A stretch of DNA of 64,000 nt from Sporosarcina aquimarina (GTDB taxonomy: Bacteria; Bacillota; Bacilli; Bacillales_A; Planococcaceae). Position 1 is the stretch's first letter; the number at the start of each line of letters is the position of its first letter. Position numbers and translations under genes: made by a program. The notes beneath the pieces are model-generated. The model did no database searches. It worked only from the letters and a program-made list of their open reading frames with translations, and had not been told where the DNA came from. This document shows, one piece after another, positions 26,744-36,487 of the stretch. The stretch lies in the NCBI RefSeq assembly GCF_023715615.1, contig NZ_JAMBOM010000002.1, positions 186,001 through 250,000 of the forward strand, written 5' to 3'.

Positions 26744-27256
26744 TTATTTTGCTTCAGGTGTTTTTTGAAGACGGCACTTCAACTTTGCAAGTTCAAGCAA
26801 TTCAAGTACGTCTTTTTTAGGTAGATCAGTGAGTAAATTCAGTAATTCACGTTCGGCAAGACGACGTCCTTTGCCGCTACGGTATCGATTTTTGTTACTT
26901 GCGTCTAATTGTGTATAAAGGATGTCTGCTTCTTCGTCCTGCTCATCTTCAAACCCATCAACCGTAATTGTTTCGCGCAGCCTTTCATATAATGACTCTG
27001 CACTTGTAGTATTTGCTTGTTTAAAAGCAGAAGTCTTTTTTGAGTCACCAAGAATAAGCTCGTCTGTTGATATATTAAATCGCTCAGAGATTTTTGCAAC
27101 CCACGCTGCTGATGGTGCATTTTTGCCTTTTTCCCAATCTTTAATACGACTTGCCGATGTCCCGATAGCAGCACCGAAAGCCATCATGGATAAACCTCTT
27201 TGTTCTCTTAGTTCCTTTAACCTAATGCCGAATCCTTCTTTACTCCAGTCGTTCAC
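26744..27256 (-). CDS. XRE-family helix-turn-helix regulator
   Basis: A 170-residue protein with a Cro/C1-type HTH at the N-terminus (RLKELREQRGLSMMAFGAAI through RIKDWEKGKNAPS, residues 12-48), then an acidic linker and a Lys/Leu-rich helical C-terminus. The target is unknown. The GTG start is 7 nt after AGGAGG. Flanking genes are core genes, and no phage genes are near. Confidence 0.88.
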   Translation of the reverse strand: MNDWSKEGFGIRLKELREQRGLSMMAFGAAIGTSASRIKDWEKGKNAPSAAWVAKISERFNISTDELILGDSKKTSAFKQANTTSAESLYERLRETITVDGFEDEQDEEADILYTQLDASNKNRYRSGKGRRLAERELLNLLTDLPKKDVLELLELAKLKCRLQKTPEAK

Positions 27257-27377
27257 AAAAAATCCTCCTCTAATATCTAGTATTACTATTATTTTTCATT
27301 TCTAGGTATTTGTCAATCTTTTATTTATTAATTAAAAGGCAGTCTCCAATATGGCTTTCCCTAGGGAAACATCTATT

Positions 27378-27866
27378 TCAATAGCCTGTTTTTTGTCTCT
27401 CATAATTTTTCTCATTCTTTTCAATGTACGCATTATAGATTTCTTGCAATGAAAAACCAAGCTTTTCAGCAAGCGTTCCATACTGATTCCAAAGACCCGT
27501 ATATGTAGTCATATCTGGGTATTGACCGAATTCAAGTACTGCTTGATTGGTTTTAAGGAATGTTGCTGTTAGAGAATCCGATGAAGAGTCAAAGCGCCAC
27601 TCCTTGAAATTTGTTAAGTCCTTGACAATTCCTAGCGACAAGAGAAAATGAATAGAATCTACATATTCTTCTAGCACAACTGAACGAGCAGAAGAACCCT
27701 TTACGCTCCAAAACTTAAAACATCTCGTTTCATTTGCCAACTCAGACAGTTCGACAAGCAATGCGAGGACTTTGTCTTCAAAAAGATTTCTACCTGTAAG
27801 ATCGTGTTGGGCCTGTATGTATGAATCGAGCTCTTGTTGCATGTGAAATAATTTGTTCATATCCAA
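27378..27866 (-). CDS. dUTP diphosphatase, dimeric all-alpha type
   Basis: A 162-residue member of the all-alpha NTP pyrophosphatases. The metal-binding pairs are visible: ELSELANETRCFKFW (residues 39-53) and EEYVDSIHFLLSLG (66-79). It hydrolyses dUTP to dUMP and keeps uracil out of DNA. A TTG at 27866 is 9 nt after AGGGGG; an ATG at 27860 is the alternative start. Confidence 0.88.
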   Translation of the reverse strand: MDMNKLFHMQQELDSYIQAQHDLTGRNLFEDKVLALLVELSELANETRCFKFWSVKGSSARSVVLEEYVDSIHFLLSLGIVKDLTNFKEWRFDSSSDSLTATFLKTNQAVLEFGQYPDMTTYTGLWNQYGTLAEKLGFSLQEIYNAYIEKNEKNYERQKTGY

Positions 27867-27901
27867 TGAGATTGCCCCCTATCGTATTGTTTTGACCTTT
27901 G

Positions 27902-28195
27902 TTAAAAGAGTTGAGTTACAACCGGCATTCGAAGTCCTGCAAGATAGAGGATGATAACAACATCCATCAAGGCCAGCATTAGAAATCCTACGCGGAAAGT
28001 AGTATGAAGCGTTTTATGACGAAATACTTGCATCCCAAAATAAGCGCCTATTCCGCCACCGAATATCGCAAGTAGCCACAGATTCTTTTCAGATACACGA
28101 CTTTTTTTGCGCTTGGCTTGTCGTTTGTCATAACCCATCGTAATAAAAGCCCAAATGGACAAAAATACGATCCACTCAATTCCTAGTGTCTCCAT
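27902..28195 (-). CDS. ysdA: DUF1294 membrane protein, YsdA-like
   Basis: A 97-residue membrane protein of the DUF1294 family: helix 1 (IVFLSIWAFITMGYDK), a basic loop (RQAKRKKSRVSE), a Gly-rich helix (AIFGGGIGAYFGM), the motif FRHKTLHTTF and a final helix. Function is unknown. In B. subtilis ysdA also directly follows rplT. The ATG at 28195 follows GAGGAG; a TTG one codon upstream is less likely. Confidence 0.88.
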   Translation of the reverse strand: METLGIEWIVFLSIWAFITMGYDKRQAKRKKSRVSEKNLWLLAIFGGGIGAYFGMQVFRHKTLHTTFRVGFLMLALMDVVIILYLAGLRMPVVTQLF

Positions 28196-28269
28196 CAAAA
28201 AACTCTCCTCACTCTTACTTGTCGGTTATTTTCCTAAAACCTTTACACCAATCCGCGAAAGATTTCTAA

Positions 28270-28312
28270 CAAAAAAACGTCACAATCCCTTTCGAATAGG
28301 GACCGTGACGTT
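28270..28312 (-). terminator. terminator of infC-rpmI-rplT
   Basis: AACGTCACGGTCCCTA pairs with AGGGATTGTGACGTT (minus strand), followed by seven Ts. Confidence 0.93.
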
Positions 28313-28323
28313 CAGGAAATCAA

Positions 28324-28683
28324 TTATTTAGAAAGTGATTTCTTAGCTGTCTCAGCAAATTTAGCAAATGCAGCTGCATCTGTTACTGCAAGATCAGCAA
28401 GCATTTTACGGTTAACGTCAATTCCAGCAACTTTAAGACCGTGCATAAGTGTGCTGTAAGACATACCATTTACACGAGCTGCCGCGTTGATACGTGTGAT
28501 CCAAAGTCTACGGAAGTCCCGTTTCTTCTGGCGACGGTCACGGTAAGCATAGTTCAATGATTTCATGACTTGTTGGTTTGCTACTCGGTAGAGACGGTGT
28601 TTAGAACCAAAATACCCTTTTGCTAATTTCAATACTCGATTACGACGCTTGCGCGTCACTGTTCCACCTTTTACGCGTGGCAT
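28324..28683 (-). CDS. rplT: 50S ribosomal protein L20
   Basis: A 119-residue basic protein beginning [20 protein letters not shown], with [18 protein letters not shown] near residue 46. L20 helps assemble 23S rRNA and in Firmicutes also represses its own operon through the infC leader. GGAGGT precedes the ATG by 8 nt. Last gene of infC-rpmI-rplT. Confidence 0.99.
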   Translation of the reverse strand: MPRVKGGTVTRKRRNRVLKLAKGYFGSKHRLYRVANQQVMKSLNYAYRDRRQKKRDFRRLWITRINAAARVNGMSYSTLMHGLKVAGIDVNRKMLADLAVTDAAAFAKFAETAKKSLSK

Positions 28684-28777
28684 AGTTCATTACCTCCTGC
28701 TATTCCTGTAAGAATATATTAGATTTGATTTCGGGTGGTTCACTATCCGGTTGGATCAGCTTACCAGGGTGAAGCTA

Positions 28778-28978
28778 TTACTTCATGTACGTAATCATTT
28801 CACGAATACGCTTGTAATCGCCTGAAGAAATGAGTGATCCTTTACGCAAGTGACGCTTTGCTTTTGTCGACTTGTTAGCGAAAAGGTGGCTAGTTTTAGC
28901 GCGTCCGCGCTTTACTTTACCGCTTCCTGTTTTTTTGAAACGTTTCGCGGATCCGCGGTGAGTTTTCATTTTTGGCAT
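28778..28978 (-). CDS. rpmI: 50S ribosomal protein L35
   Basis: A 66-residue basic protein starting [20 protein letters not shown], the L35 signature, with [13 protein letters not shown] near residue 40. It sits between infC and rplT, the usual order. AGGAGG lies 8 nt before the ATG. Confidence 0.99.
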   Translation of the reverse strand: MPKMKTHRGSAKRFKKTGSGKVKRGRAKTSHLFANKSTKAKRHLRKGSLISSGDYKRIREMITYMK

Positions 28979-29008
28979 GATCTGTTCCTCCTAAATCGTT
29001 TGTTCGTA

Positions 29009-29527
29009 TTACTTTTTCTCAGCAATTGGTGCAAGCATCAAGAACATACTGCGTCCATCCATCTTAGGACGAACCTCAACTGTTCCGACTTCTTTACAAG
29101 CTTCTGCAAACTTGTCAAGAACGCGCTGACCAATTTCTTTGTGTGTAATCGCACGTCCGCGGAAACGGATGGATGCTTTTACTTTGTCGCCAGCTTCAAG
29201 GAATTTAATTCCGTTACGAAGCTTTGTTTGAAAATCGTGCTCATCGATTGTCGGGCTAAGCCGAACTTCTTTGACTTGGATAATCTTTTGATTCTTTCGG
29301 ACTTCCCGCTCTTTTTTCTGCTGCTCGAACTTAAACTTTCCATAGTCCATAACGCGGGCTACAGGCGGTTTAGCTGTTGGCGCTACAAGGACAAGGTCCA
29401 AGTTGGCACGTGCAGCAATGTCAAGTGCTTCGTTGCGGGACTTAATGCCGAGCTGATCACCATTGTGGTCGATAAGTCGTAGTTCACGGGCACGAATTCC
29501 TTCGTTCACATACATATCTTTGCTAAT
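29009..29527 (-). CDS. infC: translation initiation factor IF-3
   Basis: A 172-residue IF-3 with the N-domain ([18 protein letters not shown]), the linker [15 protein letters not shown] and the C-domain ([13 protein letters not shown]). It keeps 30S subunits free and checks the initiator codon. The start is taken as ATT at 29527, 9 nt after GGAGG; an AUU-type start is the rule for infC and is the basis of its autoregulation. ATT at 29533 or ATG at 29500 are the alternatives. Confidence 0.96.
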   Translation of the reverse strand: MSKDMYVNEGIRARELRLIDHNGDQLGIKSRNEALDIAARANLDLVLVAPTAKPPVARVMDYGKFKFEQQKKEREVRKNQKIIQVKEVRLSPTIDEHDFQTKLRNGIKFLEAGDKVKASIRFRGRAITHKEIGQRVLDKFAEACKEVGTVEVRPKMDGRSMFLMLAPIAEKK

Positions 29528-29640
29528 CGTAATCCACCTCCGAATAATATCTCGCGAATACACTGTTTGAGCAGTCTGCACCGTTCTGGCACAGCTTGCA
29601 AAACCGTTCAGCAATTTGAGCCTTCAGGTAATGAGGCAAT

Positions 29641-29800
29641 AAAAAAAGCAGACAAATGGATAATTTGTCTACCCGCAATCACACACGTATTTACATACGT
29701 GGTTTCACTACTGTGCTAACCTCAACAACTACCAATTTGGCGTCGATCAGGTGAGAAGCGGGCAGCTCCTTCTTGTATCACAAACTGTATTCTTTAACCT
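29641..29800 (-). ncRNA. L20-type leader of infC-rpmI-rplT
   Basis: Between the promoter at 29834-29806 and infC lies a long leader ending in an intrinsic terminator (AGACAAAT/ATTTGTCT then seven Ts, 29670-29641). In Bacillus the same position holds the L20-binding attenuator. I infer it from position and the internal terminator; the secondary structure was not computed. Confidence 0.7.
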
Positions 29801-29805
29801 TATCT

Positions 29806-29834
29806 ACTTTATCATCCTTTAGAGAAAGTGTCAA
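29806..29834 (-). promoter_or_regulatory. promoter of the infC operon
   Basis: TTGACA (29834-29829) and TAAAGT (29811-29806) are 17 bp apart on the minus strand. Confidence 0.75.
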
Positions 29835-29864
29835 GGGTTTTTCATTCGAAATAAATAGCACTGT

Positions 29865-29996
29865 GTTGATTTACGTTTCAGATGGACGCGGGCCTACAGG
29901 ATGTAGGTCATGCAACCGTTGCGGCAGGACGCCGCGAACTTAGGTTGTTTCCATGACCCTAATCCCTCCGGAGTCGCCATCTTCCGCTATAATCAA
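29865..29996 (+). repeat. GTTGAT/ATCAA dispersed element, short form (copy R3)
   Basis: A 132-bp element between thrS and the infC promoter. The left end GTTGATTTACG and right end CCTCCGGAGTCGCC...AATCAA match the other copies. The middle folds as nested stems (TCATG..AACC / GGTT..CATGA). It explains most of the gap 29835-30050; the rest shows nothing. Confidence 0.7.
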
Positions 29997-30050
29997 TGGT
30001 GTCGTTTAAGCATTAGCAGTTCCTTAAAACCTATTGAAAACAAAATTAGC

Positions 30051-31982
30051 TTAATGAGCTACGTCACTTTTCAAGAGTTCTAGGAATGCTTCGAAGCTCA
30101 TGGATTCGGAGTTTTGTTCTCCGTATTTACGGACGTTGACGTTGCCTGTTTCGATTTCTTTGTCTCCTAGTACAAGCATGTATGGTACTTTTTGAACTTG
30201 TGCTTCACGGATTTTGTAGCCAATTTTTTCTTCGCGGCTGTCGAGGTCTACCCGGTATCCAGCAGCGACGAGTTGTTCGCGGACTTTGTCTGCATAGTTG
30301 AAGTGTGCTTCAGGTGATACCGGAATGACTTCGACTTGGATTGGTGCGAGCCATGTTGGGAATGCACCCTTGTATTCTTCGATCAAGAAGGCTACGAAAC
30401 GTTCCATCGTGGATACGACACCTCGGTGGATGACTACTGGTCGGTGTTGTTTTCCGTCTTCTCCTACGTAAGTAAGGTCAAAGCGTTCTGGTAGTAAGAA
30501 GTCCAATTGAACTGTAGAGAGTGTTTCTTCCATTCCGATTGCCGTTTTCACTTGGACGTCAAGTTTCGGACCATAGAATGCCGCTTCGCCATCTGCTTCA
30601 GTGTATTCAAGTCCCATGTCGTCCATCGCATCTTTCAACATGTGTTGTGCGCGTTCCCACATTGCGTCGTCATCGAAATACTTCTCAGTGTCTGCAGGGT
30701 CTCGGTATGAAAGACGGAACGAGTAGTCTGTAATGTTAAAGTCTTTATAGACATCAATGATAAGTTGAACTGTACGCTGGAACTCGTCTTTAATTTGGTC
30801 TGGACGAACGAAGATATGTGCATCGTTCAAAGTCATCCCACGAACCCGTTGAAGACCTGAAAGTGCTCCCGACATTTCGTAGCGGTGCATTGTGCCAAGT
30901 TCAGCGATGCGAATTGGGAGGTTCCGGTATGAGTGAATGCCATTTTTGTAAATCATCATGTGATGCGGGCAATTCATCGGGCGAAGTACTAAGTCCTCGT
31001 TGTCCATACTCATTACAGGGAACATGCCGTCTTGGTAGTGATCCCAGTGACCTGATGTTTTGTACAACTCGACGCTACCTAGAACTGGTGTATACACGTG
31101 GTCGTAGCCAAGACGCTCTTCTTTGTCTACGATGTAGCGCTCGATCACTCGACGGATTGTTGCACCTTTTGGAAGCCAAAGTGGAAGTCCTTGGCCGACT
31201 TTTTGAGAGTTCATGAACAAATCTAATTCTTTACCAATTTTACGGTGATCCCGTTCTTTTGCTTCTTCTAGCATTTTCAGGTGCGCTTGAAGTTCTTCTT
31301 TTTTGAAGAAAGCTGTTCCGTAAATACGCTGTAGCATTTTGTTATCAGAATTACCGCGCCAGTAAGCACCAGCGATACTTAACAATTTGAATTCTTTGAG
31401 CTTACCTGTATAAGGCACGTGGACGCCACGACACAAGTCGAAAAACTCACCTTGTTCATAGATGGAAACCTGCTCATCTTCAGGAATCGCTTGTAGCAAT
31501 TCCAATTTGTATTCGTCATCGATTTCTTTAAAGCGACGCTCCGCATCTGCACGGGACACGTCGTGACGAACCACTTCCAAGTTCTCTCCGATGATTCGTT
31601 TCATTTCTTTTTCAAGTTCTGGTAGGTCATCTGCAGTAATTGGAGTTGGAGAATCGATATCATAGTAGAAACCATTATCGATTGCTGGACCTATTCCAAG
31701 TTTTGCATCTGGGAATTTACGTTTTACTGCTTGAGCGAGTAAGTGCGCTGTACTGTGACGCAAGATTTCAAGTGCTTCCGGAGATTGTTGAGTAACGATT
31801 GCAATATCTCCATCTTGTTGGATTGGTGTTTTCAAGTCGATGAGCTGTTCCCCAAGCTTACCTGCAAGTGCACTTTTACGCAGTCCTGGGCTGATCGATG
31901 CTGCTACATCTTCAGTTGTTGTGCCAGCAGGAAACTCCTTAACCGCGCCATCCGGAAATTTTAAATGAATTGAATTTGACAC
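30051..31982 (-). CDS. thrS: threonyl-tRNA synthetase
   Basis: A 643-residue class II synthetase: TGS domain (residues 1-60), editing domain with [13 protein letters not shown] near residue 75, catalytic core with motif 2 ([20 protein letters not shown]) and zinc ligands including the Cys of [11 protein letters not shown], and the anticodon-binding domain. It charges tRNA-Thr and hydrolyses mischarged Ser-tRNA-Thr. The start is GTG, 7 nt after AAGGAGTG. A T-box leader controls it. Confidence 0.98.
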   Translation of the reverse strand: MSNSIHLKFPDGAVKEFPAGTTTEDVAASISPGLRKSALAGKLGEQLIDLKTPIQQDGDIAIVTQQSPEALEILRHSTAHLLAQAVKRKFPDAKLGIGPAIDNGFYYDIDSPTPITADDLPELEKEMKRIIGENLEVVRHDVSRADAERRFKEIDDEYKLELLQAIPEDEQVSIYEQGEFFDLCRGVHVPYTGKLKEFKLLSIAGAYWRGNSDNKMLQRIYGTAFFKKEELQAHLKMLEEAKERDHRKIGKELDLFMNSQKVGQGLPLWLPKGATIRRVIERYIVDKEERLGYDHVYTPVLGSVELYKTSGHWDHYQDGMFPVMSMDNEDLVLRPMNCPHHMMIYKNGIHSYRNLPIRIAELGTMHRYEMSGALSGLQRVRGMTLNDAHIFVRPDQIKDEFQRTVQLIIDVYKDFNITDYSFRLSYRDPADTEKYFDDDAMWERAQHMLKDAMDDMGLEYTEADGEAAFYGPKLDVQVKTAIGMEETLSTVQLDFLLPERFDLTYVGEDGKQHRPVVIHRGVVSTMERFVAFLIEEYKGAFPTWLAPIQVEVIPVSPEAHFNYADKVREQLVAAGYRVDLDSREEKIGYKIREAQVQKVPYMLVLGDKEIETGNVNVRKYGEQNSESMSFEAFLELLKSDVAH

Positions 31983-32014
31983 ATCAATGCACTCCTTTTA
32001 TCTAATATTGAACA

Positions 32015-32284
32015 CAAAAAAGCCTCATCCCATAAAGGGACGAGGCTTGTACTCGCGGTTCCACCCTTCTTCCTCCAATCCGGAACAAACCGGAAAGATG
32101 AAGCTTAAAGCGGCTAACGGGCCGGGGCCGTCAACAGGTACTCAAGAACGTTCTAAATGGTTCCCTGTTGCTGCTCAAAGGCGGTAGATTGGTGTCGTGT
32201 CCTGCAAGGTTCTCAGCAAAATCCTTGCTCTCTGTAGGCCGTTCCAACAATCGTTGTCCTTGTCAAAGCATTTTATCATTGTGT
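32015..32284 (-). ncRNA. T-box riboswitch (threonine) of thrS
   Basis: The leader has the conserved T-box (GGGTGGAACCGCGAG on the minus strand, 32066-32052) with the UGGA bulge that fits the UCCA end of tRNA-Thr. A terminator follows (32048-32015, AAGCCTC/GAGGCTT with a T tract). A candidate specifier codon ACC (Thr) lies at 32193-32191 beyond the AGAGAG stem I motif. Uncharged tRNA-Thr would favour the antiterminator. Confidence 0.95.
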
Positions 32285-32291
32285 TGTGATT

Positions 32292-32320
32292 AGTATAGTA
32301 AATGTTATTAGGAATTGCAA
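32292..32320 (-). promoter_or_regulatory. promoter of thrS
   Basis: TTGCAA (32320-32315) and TATACT (32297-32292) are 17 bp apart on the minus strand, placing the start near 32285 at the T-box 5' end. It overlaps the intergenic space after dnaI. Confidence 0.75.
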
Positions 32321-32338
32321 GAGGATTACCGAAAACAA

Positions 32339-33292
32339 TCAGTCTTTTCCAGGATTCCTACGATTTTTCCCTGATAATAACATGGGATCACTCAATATTT
32401 TAATCCGTTCCATAATTCGCGCAGCTTTGATTGGTTCTTTTTCGCCTCGCTGCGAAAAGGTGAGATGATGTTCTAGTTCAGACAATGTAAAGTTTGATGT
32501 GAAAAATGTAGGAAGCTGATCTGCCATGCGATACTGGAGTATGGTTCCTAACACTTCATCGCGAGCCCATGCTGTCATCGATTCTGCACCAATGTCGTCA
32601 ATCATGAGAACTGTTGCCTTTTTAACAAACTCAATTTTTTCGTTCAGTGAATTATCCTGGATTGCCTGTTTGATTTCACGTAAAAATTCTGGTAAATAAA
32701 CCACTACAGTACGTATTTGCCGATTAGCCAGTTCGTTGGCAAGAGCACCTAAAATAAATGATTTTCCAGTACCAAACTTGCCGTGGATATATAGCCCTTT
32801 TTCTGGTAAAACTCCAGTTTCTACGTATTGTGTAATGAATTCACTTGCCTTATCTACGATATCTAGACGGCTGGAATCGTAATAGGTGTCAACATCAATA
32901 AGTTGTGCTTTCATGACATCTTTAGGCATGTACAGGCTATTCAACATCTTATTAACAGCCCGTTTCTCATCATCACGTATTTTCTGCGGACAACGGATAT
33001 AGGTCACATCGATTAGCCCCTGATTTAAGGTTAGCTTGGGTTCGAATCCCTTCATGACATTCATACATCCTTCTAGGTTTGGACACTTGTCACATTGATG
33101 AGATGCAGTTATGAATTCATAAAGCTTATTTAAACTCTTCTCCACAACTTGTTTATCAATCTCATTTTCATGCTCTTCTATAAATTGTTGAACTTTCTCA
33201 TTTGCAAGGACTTCATTTCTTAACTCGTCATACCGTGCAGCTAGTGTTGGTGCGTTAATCACTCTTTTCATAGCCTCTCCTACACGCTCCAT
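32339..33292 (-). CDS. dnaI: primosomal protein DnaI (helicase loader)
   Basis: A 317-residue AAA+ loader of the replicative helicase. The N-terminal domain has a zinc site (CDKCPNLEGC near residue 67); the ATPase domain has Walker A (GKFGTGKS near residue 170), Walker B (VLMIDDIGAES) and the C-terminal SQRGEKEPIKAARIMERI. The ATG follows the dnaB stop directly and lies 8 nt after GGGGTG. It acts with DnaB and DnaD at oriC and at restarting forks. Confidence 0.96.
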   Translation of the reverse strand: MERVGEAMKRVINAPTLAARYDELRNEVLANEKVQQFIEEHENEIDKQVVEKSLNKLYEFITASHQCDKCPNLEGCMNVMKGFEPKLTLNQGLIDVTYIRCPQKIRDDEKRAVNKMLNSLYMPKDVMKAQLIDVDTYYDSSRLDIVDKASEFITQYVETGVLPEKGLYIHGKFGTGKSFILGALANELANRQIRTVVVYLPEFLREIKQAIQDNSLNEKIEFVKKATVLMIDDIGAESMTAWARDEVLGTILQYRMADQLPTFFTSNFTLSELEHHLTFSQRGEKEPIKAARIMERIKILSDPMLLSGKNRRNPGKD

Positions 33293-34663
33293 TTAATTCA
33301 CCCCTTTTCGCATTGACTCTAATTTAGCAAGTAATTCTTTTCGTTTTCTGTCGTTCTCCAGTTCTACCTCAGGATTGACTTCCTTTTGGAGATCAGGCTC
33401 CTCGTCTTTTTTAAGGAACCATTCTGGCAATTTTTCTTCCCGTGTCGGCTTTTTACGTTGGTTATTCGTCTTGCCGCCTTCTTTCATCCATTGTGTATAC
33501 TCGTCATGCTCTTTACGCGAATAGTCGATTGCCTTTTCGACAGTATCTACTTTGTTCATCGCCCATCGTGAAGCAATTCGTTCTGCAAACCCATTTGTAA
33601 TTTTCCCGTCATTATGCAGCACAATATAATGCAAAAGAACATTGATAACGCCAAATGATAATTTGTGAACATTCATAAGTCGTTCTGCTATTTTCACATC
33701 TACAGAAAAAGGCTCAGCGCCTATCAAATCAAACAAAAATTCTTTAGGTGAAGTGCTTTCAAAGTATGCGATGAGCTCTTGTTGCTTGGATAACGGCTTT
33801 TGTGATTCAGAATTACTTTGTGCCGTATCAGGCACATAAAACTTGTTTAACTTCGGTGCAGCTTTTGAGATGTTCATTTTATAAAAGTCAGTGGCAGCTC
33901 GACGGAGTCGTTCTTCGGGTACTTCAAGATTCTCATCCAGTGCCATCATAATCACTTTTTGCATATCTATTGGTGAAAGTGAATACAAAAATGCTAATTT
34001 CCCAACTAGCTCTCTTGAAACACCAGCAATTGCACGTCTCGGTACCATCTGTTCTGAAAGACCGCTCAACATTAAGTCAAAGTCGAAAAAACTATGGTCG
34101 AACGGGATACCGTTTGATTCTTTACGATCACTCAGCTGTTGTTCGTTCAGTAGCTCATGGGCATTTCCATTAACAGGTGTATAGACATCTAAAAAATTTC
34201 TTGAAACTTCTTTGTAGTTTTCCATATCCAATTGTTCTGTAACGAATCGAGAACGTAATTCTCTATAAGCTTGTTCTCCAATTTTGCTGAATAAGAATGT
34301 CGCAAGTAATGGATCGTGAAAGAAGCTTTCCGCATCTAACGGTGGAAGCAACTCATAGACAAATGTCCGATTTTCCTCATCTGTGTTCATGTAAGAACGC
34401 AGTAAGCCAATAGCTTCCAATGATATTCTAGCTTGAAAGACCGCTTTTAGCGGCATGCTTAAGTTATTCATGAGATGGTAATGGCTGAACTGACGTTTAT
34501 CATTTGTCTCACCATCTGCCCACATCGTTAAAAACAAGCTGATTGGCTCAGAACCTATTAATGGTTGATAAAAGAGGGAGAGAAGTTGTCTATCATAGTC
34601 GGAAAATGGAGTAGAAAACTTTAACATATACGTATCTACAGGTTGCAGTTCTTGGTAAAGCAT
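33293..34663 (-). CDS. dnaB: replication initiation and membrane attachment protein DnaB
   Basis: A 456-residue Gram-positive DnaB (not the helicase). The N-terminal winged-helix region (FSDYDRQLLSLFYQPLIG) and the DnaD/DnaB domain (FGVINVLLHYIVLHNDGKI near residue 335) are visible, followed by a charged tail. It helps DnaI load the helicase. GGAGGGG lies 8 nt before the ATG at 34663; a TTG at 34669 is unlikely. Middle gene of nrdR-dnaB-dnaI. Confidence 0.95.
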   Translation of the reverse strand: MLYQELQPVDTYMLKFSTPFSDYDRQLLSLFYQPLIGSEPISLFLTMWADGETNDKRQFSHYHLMNNLSMPLKAVFQARISLEAIGLLRSYMNTDEENRTFVYELLPPLDAESFFHDPLLATFLFSKIGEQAYRELRSRFVTEQLDMENYKEVSRNFLDVYTPVNGNAHELLNEQQLSDRKESNGIPFDHSFFDFDLMLSGLSEQMVPRRAIAGVSRELVGKLAFLYSLSPIDMQKVIMMALDENLEVPEERLRRAATDFYKMNISKAAPKLNKFYVPDTAQSNSESQKPLSKQQELIAYFESTSPKEFLFDLIGAEPFSVDVKIAERLMNVHKLSFGVINVLLHYIVLHNDGKITNGFAERIASRWAMNKVDTVEKAIDYSRKEHDEYTQWMKEGGKTNNQRKKPTREEKLPEWFLKKDEEPDLQKEVNPEVELENDRKRKELLAKLESMRKGVN

Positions 34664-34678
34664 ACTCAATTCCCCTCC

Positions 34679-35173
34679 TTACACTTCGGAAGGTCCCTCT
34701 GAACCGTTCTTTTCACGAAGGGGACCTTTTTGTAAATTCTTTAGTTCTTCAATAAACATCGTAATGTTCTGGTAGTCACGATAGACGGATGAAAAGCGCA
34801 CGTAAGCCACTTCATCGACATCTGCAAGACGTTCCATGACCATCTCTCCGACATCGTGAGAAGCAATTTCAGAAACCCCACTGCTTTTTAGTTCTTTTTC
34901 AATGGATCCCACGATATTTTGTAGCTCTTCCAAAGGAACAGGTCGTTTCTCGCACGCCCGGACTAAGCCCCTTAACAATTTTTCACCCATGAACTCTTCA
35001 CGGGTTCCTTCTTTTTTCACGACAATGAGTGGTGCTTCTTCTACTTTTTCAAAAGTTGTAAACCGGTAGTTGCATTGCTCACATTCTCTGCGTCTGCGGA
35101 TAGAGCTGTTTTCTTCAGCTGGTCTTGAGTCGACAACACGTGTTCCGTTATATCGGCAAGCTGGACATTTCAT
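34679..35173 (-). CDS. nrdR: transcriptional repressor NrdR
   Basis: A 164-residue repressor of ribonucleotide reductase genes. It has the zinc ribbon ([17 protein letters not shown] and [12 protein letters not shown]) and the ATP-cone ([14 protein letters not shown]...[15 protein letters not shown]), which reads dATP/ATP. The ATG at 35173 follows GGAGG by 8 nt. Fifteen bases separate it from dnaB, so the three genes are probably cotranscribed. Confidence 0.97.
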   Translation of the reverse strand: MKCPACRYNGTRVVDSRPAEENSSIRRRRECEQCNYRFTTFEKVEEAPLIVVKKEGTREEFMGEKLLRGLVRACEKRPVPLEELQNIVGSIEKELKSSGVSEIASHDVGEMVMERLADVDEVAYVRFSSVYRDYQNITMFIEELKNLQKGPLREKNGSEGPSEV

Positions 35174-35279
35174 AATTCGTTCCTCCGGTTTTCTGTAGTT
35201 CATCTAGTATAACAGAGAGTGTGTTTTCGCAACACCCGTGATTACTCGAGTAGAGTTTAAGGGTGTTTATTACCACAAA

Positions 35280-35328
35280 AAAGACTGTCGATTCTTTGCT
35301 CTTTCAAGCAGTAAGAAGGACAGTCTTT
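35280..35328 (-). terminator. terminator of gapB
   Basis: AAAGACTGTC pairs with GACAGTCTTT over a long loop, followed by TTTTTTGTGG on the minus strand. Confidence 0.8.
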
Positions 35329-35338
35329 CAGTTGAAAA

Positions 35339-36361
35339 TTACGCTTTTACGCTAGCGCGGAGTTCTTTCGCAACTTTTTTAGTTAAGTCAACCACGCGTG
35401 CTGAATAGCCCCATTCGTTGTCATACCAAGCTAAAACTTTCACTTTACGATCTCCGATGACCATTGTCGACAAACCGTCAATGATTGCTGAATCGGATGT
35501 GTTGTTGAAATCGATCGAAACGAGTGGTTCCATTGTTAAGCTCAGAACGCCTTTCATCGAACCTTCCATCGCTTTCTTGAACACTTCGTTCACTTGCTCT
35601 GCTGTAACATCTTTCTTCACGTCTACCACGAGATCCACTAACGAAACGTTCGGTGTTGGTACACGAAGCGCCATTCCGTGAATTTTGCCTTCTAGTTCAG
35701 GAAGCACAAGCGATAGTGCTTTTGCTGCTCCAGTTGAAGTTGGGATGATGGACTGACCACATGAACGTGCGCGACGAAGGTCTTTGTGTGGATTGTCCAA
35801 GTTCTTCTGATCATTTGTATACGCATGTACAGTCGTCATTAACCCATTTTCAATGCCAAATTCGTCATTAAGGATTTTAGCGACTGGCGCGAGACAGTTT
35901 GTTGTACAACTTGCATTCGAAATCACGTCGTGCTTTTCAATGTCTAATTTTTCATCGTTAACGCCCATGACAATCGTAATGTCCTCATTTTTTCCTGGCG
36001 CTGACAAGATTACTTTCTTGGCACCTGCTTCAAGGTGCAGGGCAGCTTTGTCACGTGCATTGAACACACCCGTTGCTTCAATGACGATATCTACGCCAAG
36101 CTGTTTCCAAGGGAGTTTGGATGGGTCTCGTTCCGCGACAAGTTCTACACGCTTGCCATTGACAAGTAATGCATTCTCTTCAACTACTACATCGCCATCG
36201 AACGTTCCGTGGGTTGTGTCATACTTTATCAAGTGTGCTAATGTTTCTGGTGGGTAAAGGGCGTTAATTGCAATAGCAGTAACCTCATTCTCTACTATCA
36301 ACTGCCGGAATACCATGCGGCCGATTCGACCAAAACCATTAATCGCTACTGATGTTGTCAT
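35339..36361 (-). CDS. gapB: glyceraldehyde-3-phosphate dehydrogenase, gluconeogenic GapB type
   Basis: A 340-residue GAPDH with the catalytic SNASCTTNCLAP near residue 150 and NGFGRIGRMVFRQ at the N-terminus. After the second strand the sequence is INALYPPETLAHLIKYDTTHG: the Asp that gives NAD preference is missing, as in B. subtilis GapB, which works with NADP in gluconeogenesis. The ATG at 36361 follows GGAGGA. CcpN-like boxes lie upstream. Confidence 0.95.
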   Translation of the reverse strand: MTTSVAINGFGRIGRMVFRQLIVENEVTAIAINALYPPETLAHLIKYDTTHGTFDGDVVVEENALLVNGKRVELVAERDPSKLPWKQLGVDIVIEATGVFNARDKAALHLEAGAKKVILSAPGKNEDITIVMGVNDEKLDIEKHDVISNASCTTNCLAPVAKILNDEFGIENGLMTTVHAYTNDQKNLDNPHKDLRRARSCGQSIIPTSTGAAKALSLVLPELEGKIHGMALRVPTPNVSLVDLVVDVKKDVTAEQVNEVFKKAMEGSMKGVLSLTMEPLVSIDFNNTSDSAIIDGLSTMVIGDRKVKVLAWYDNEWGYSARVVDLTKKVAKELRASVKA

Positions 36362-36383
36362 GAAAAGTCCTCCCAATATGTAT

Positions 36384-36426
36384 GATGTTATACTGTTTAA
36401 AGAAATATCGTAATTAGTATAACACA
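36384..36426 (-). promoter_or_regulatory. paired CcpN-like operators before gapB
   Basis: TGTGTTATACT (minus strand, 36426-36416) matches the CcpN motif TRTGHYATAYW at every position, and its inverted partner GATGTTATACT (plus strand, 36384-36394) misses only the first. The arms GTTATACT/AGTATAAC are a perfect 8-bp inverted repeat. TATACT in the first site probably doubles as the -10. Confidence 0.75.
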
Positions 36427-36487
36427 TTTTTACCACGTGGAAAGAGTTTGTGCAACATTGAACAATGTTTGATTTTTCAGAACTTCT

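Noticed and set aside
26744-27866. XRE regulator plus dUTPase as a prophage remnant
   Set aside because: No integrase, att sites or phage structural genes; the flanks are rplT, ysdA and other core genes.
28850-29482. Open frame of 210 codons on the plus strand over rpmI and infC
   Set aside because: It crosses two essential genes and their gap in antisense, with a composition typical of shadow frames.
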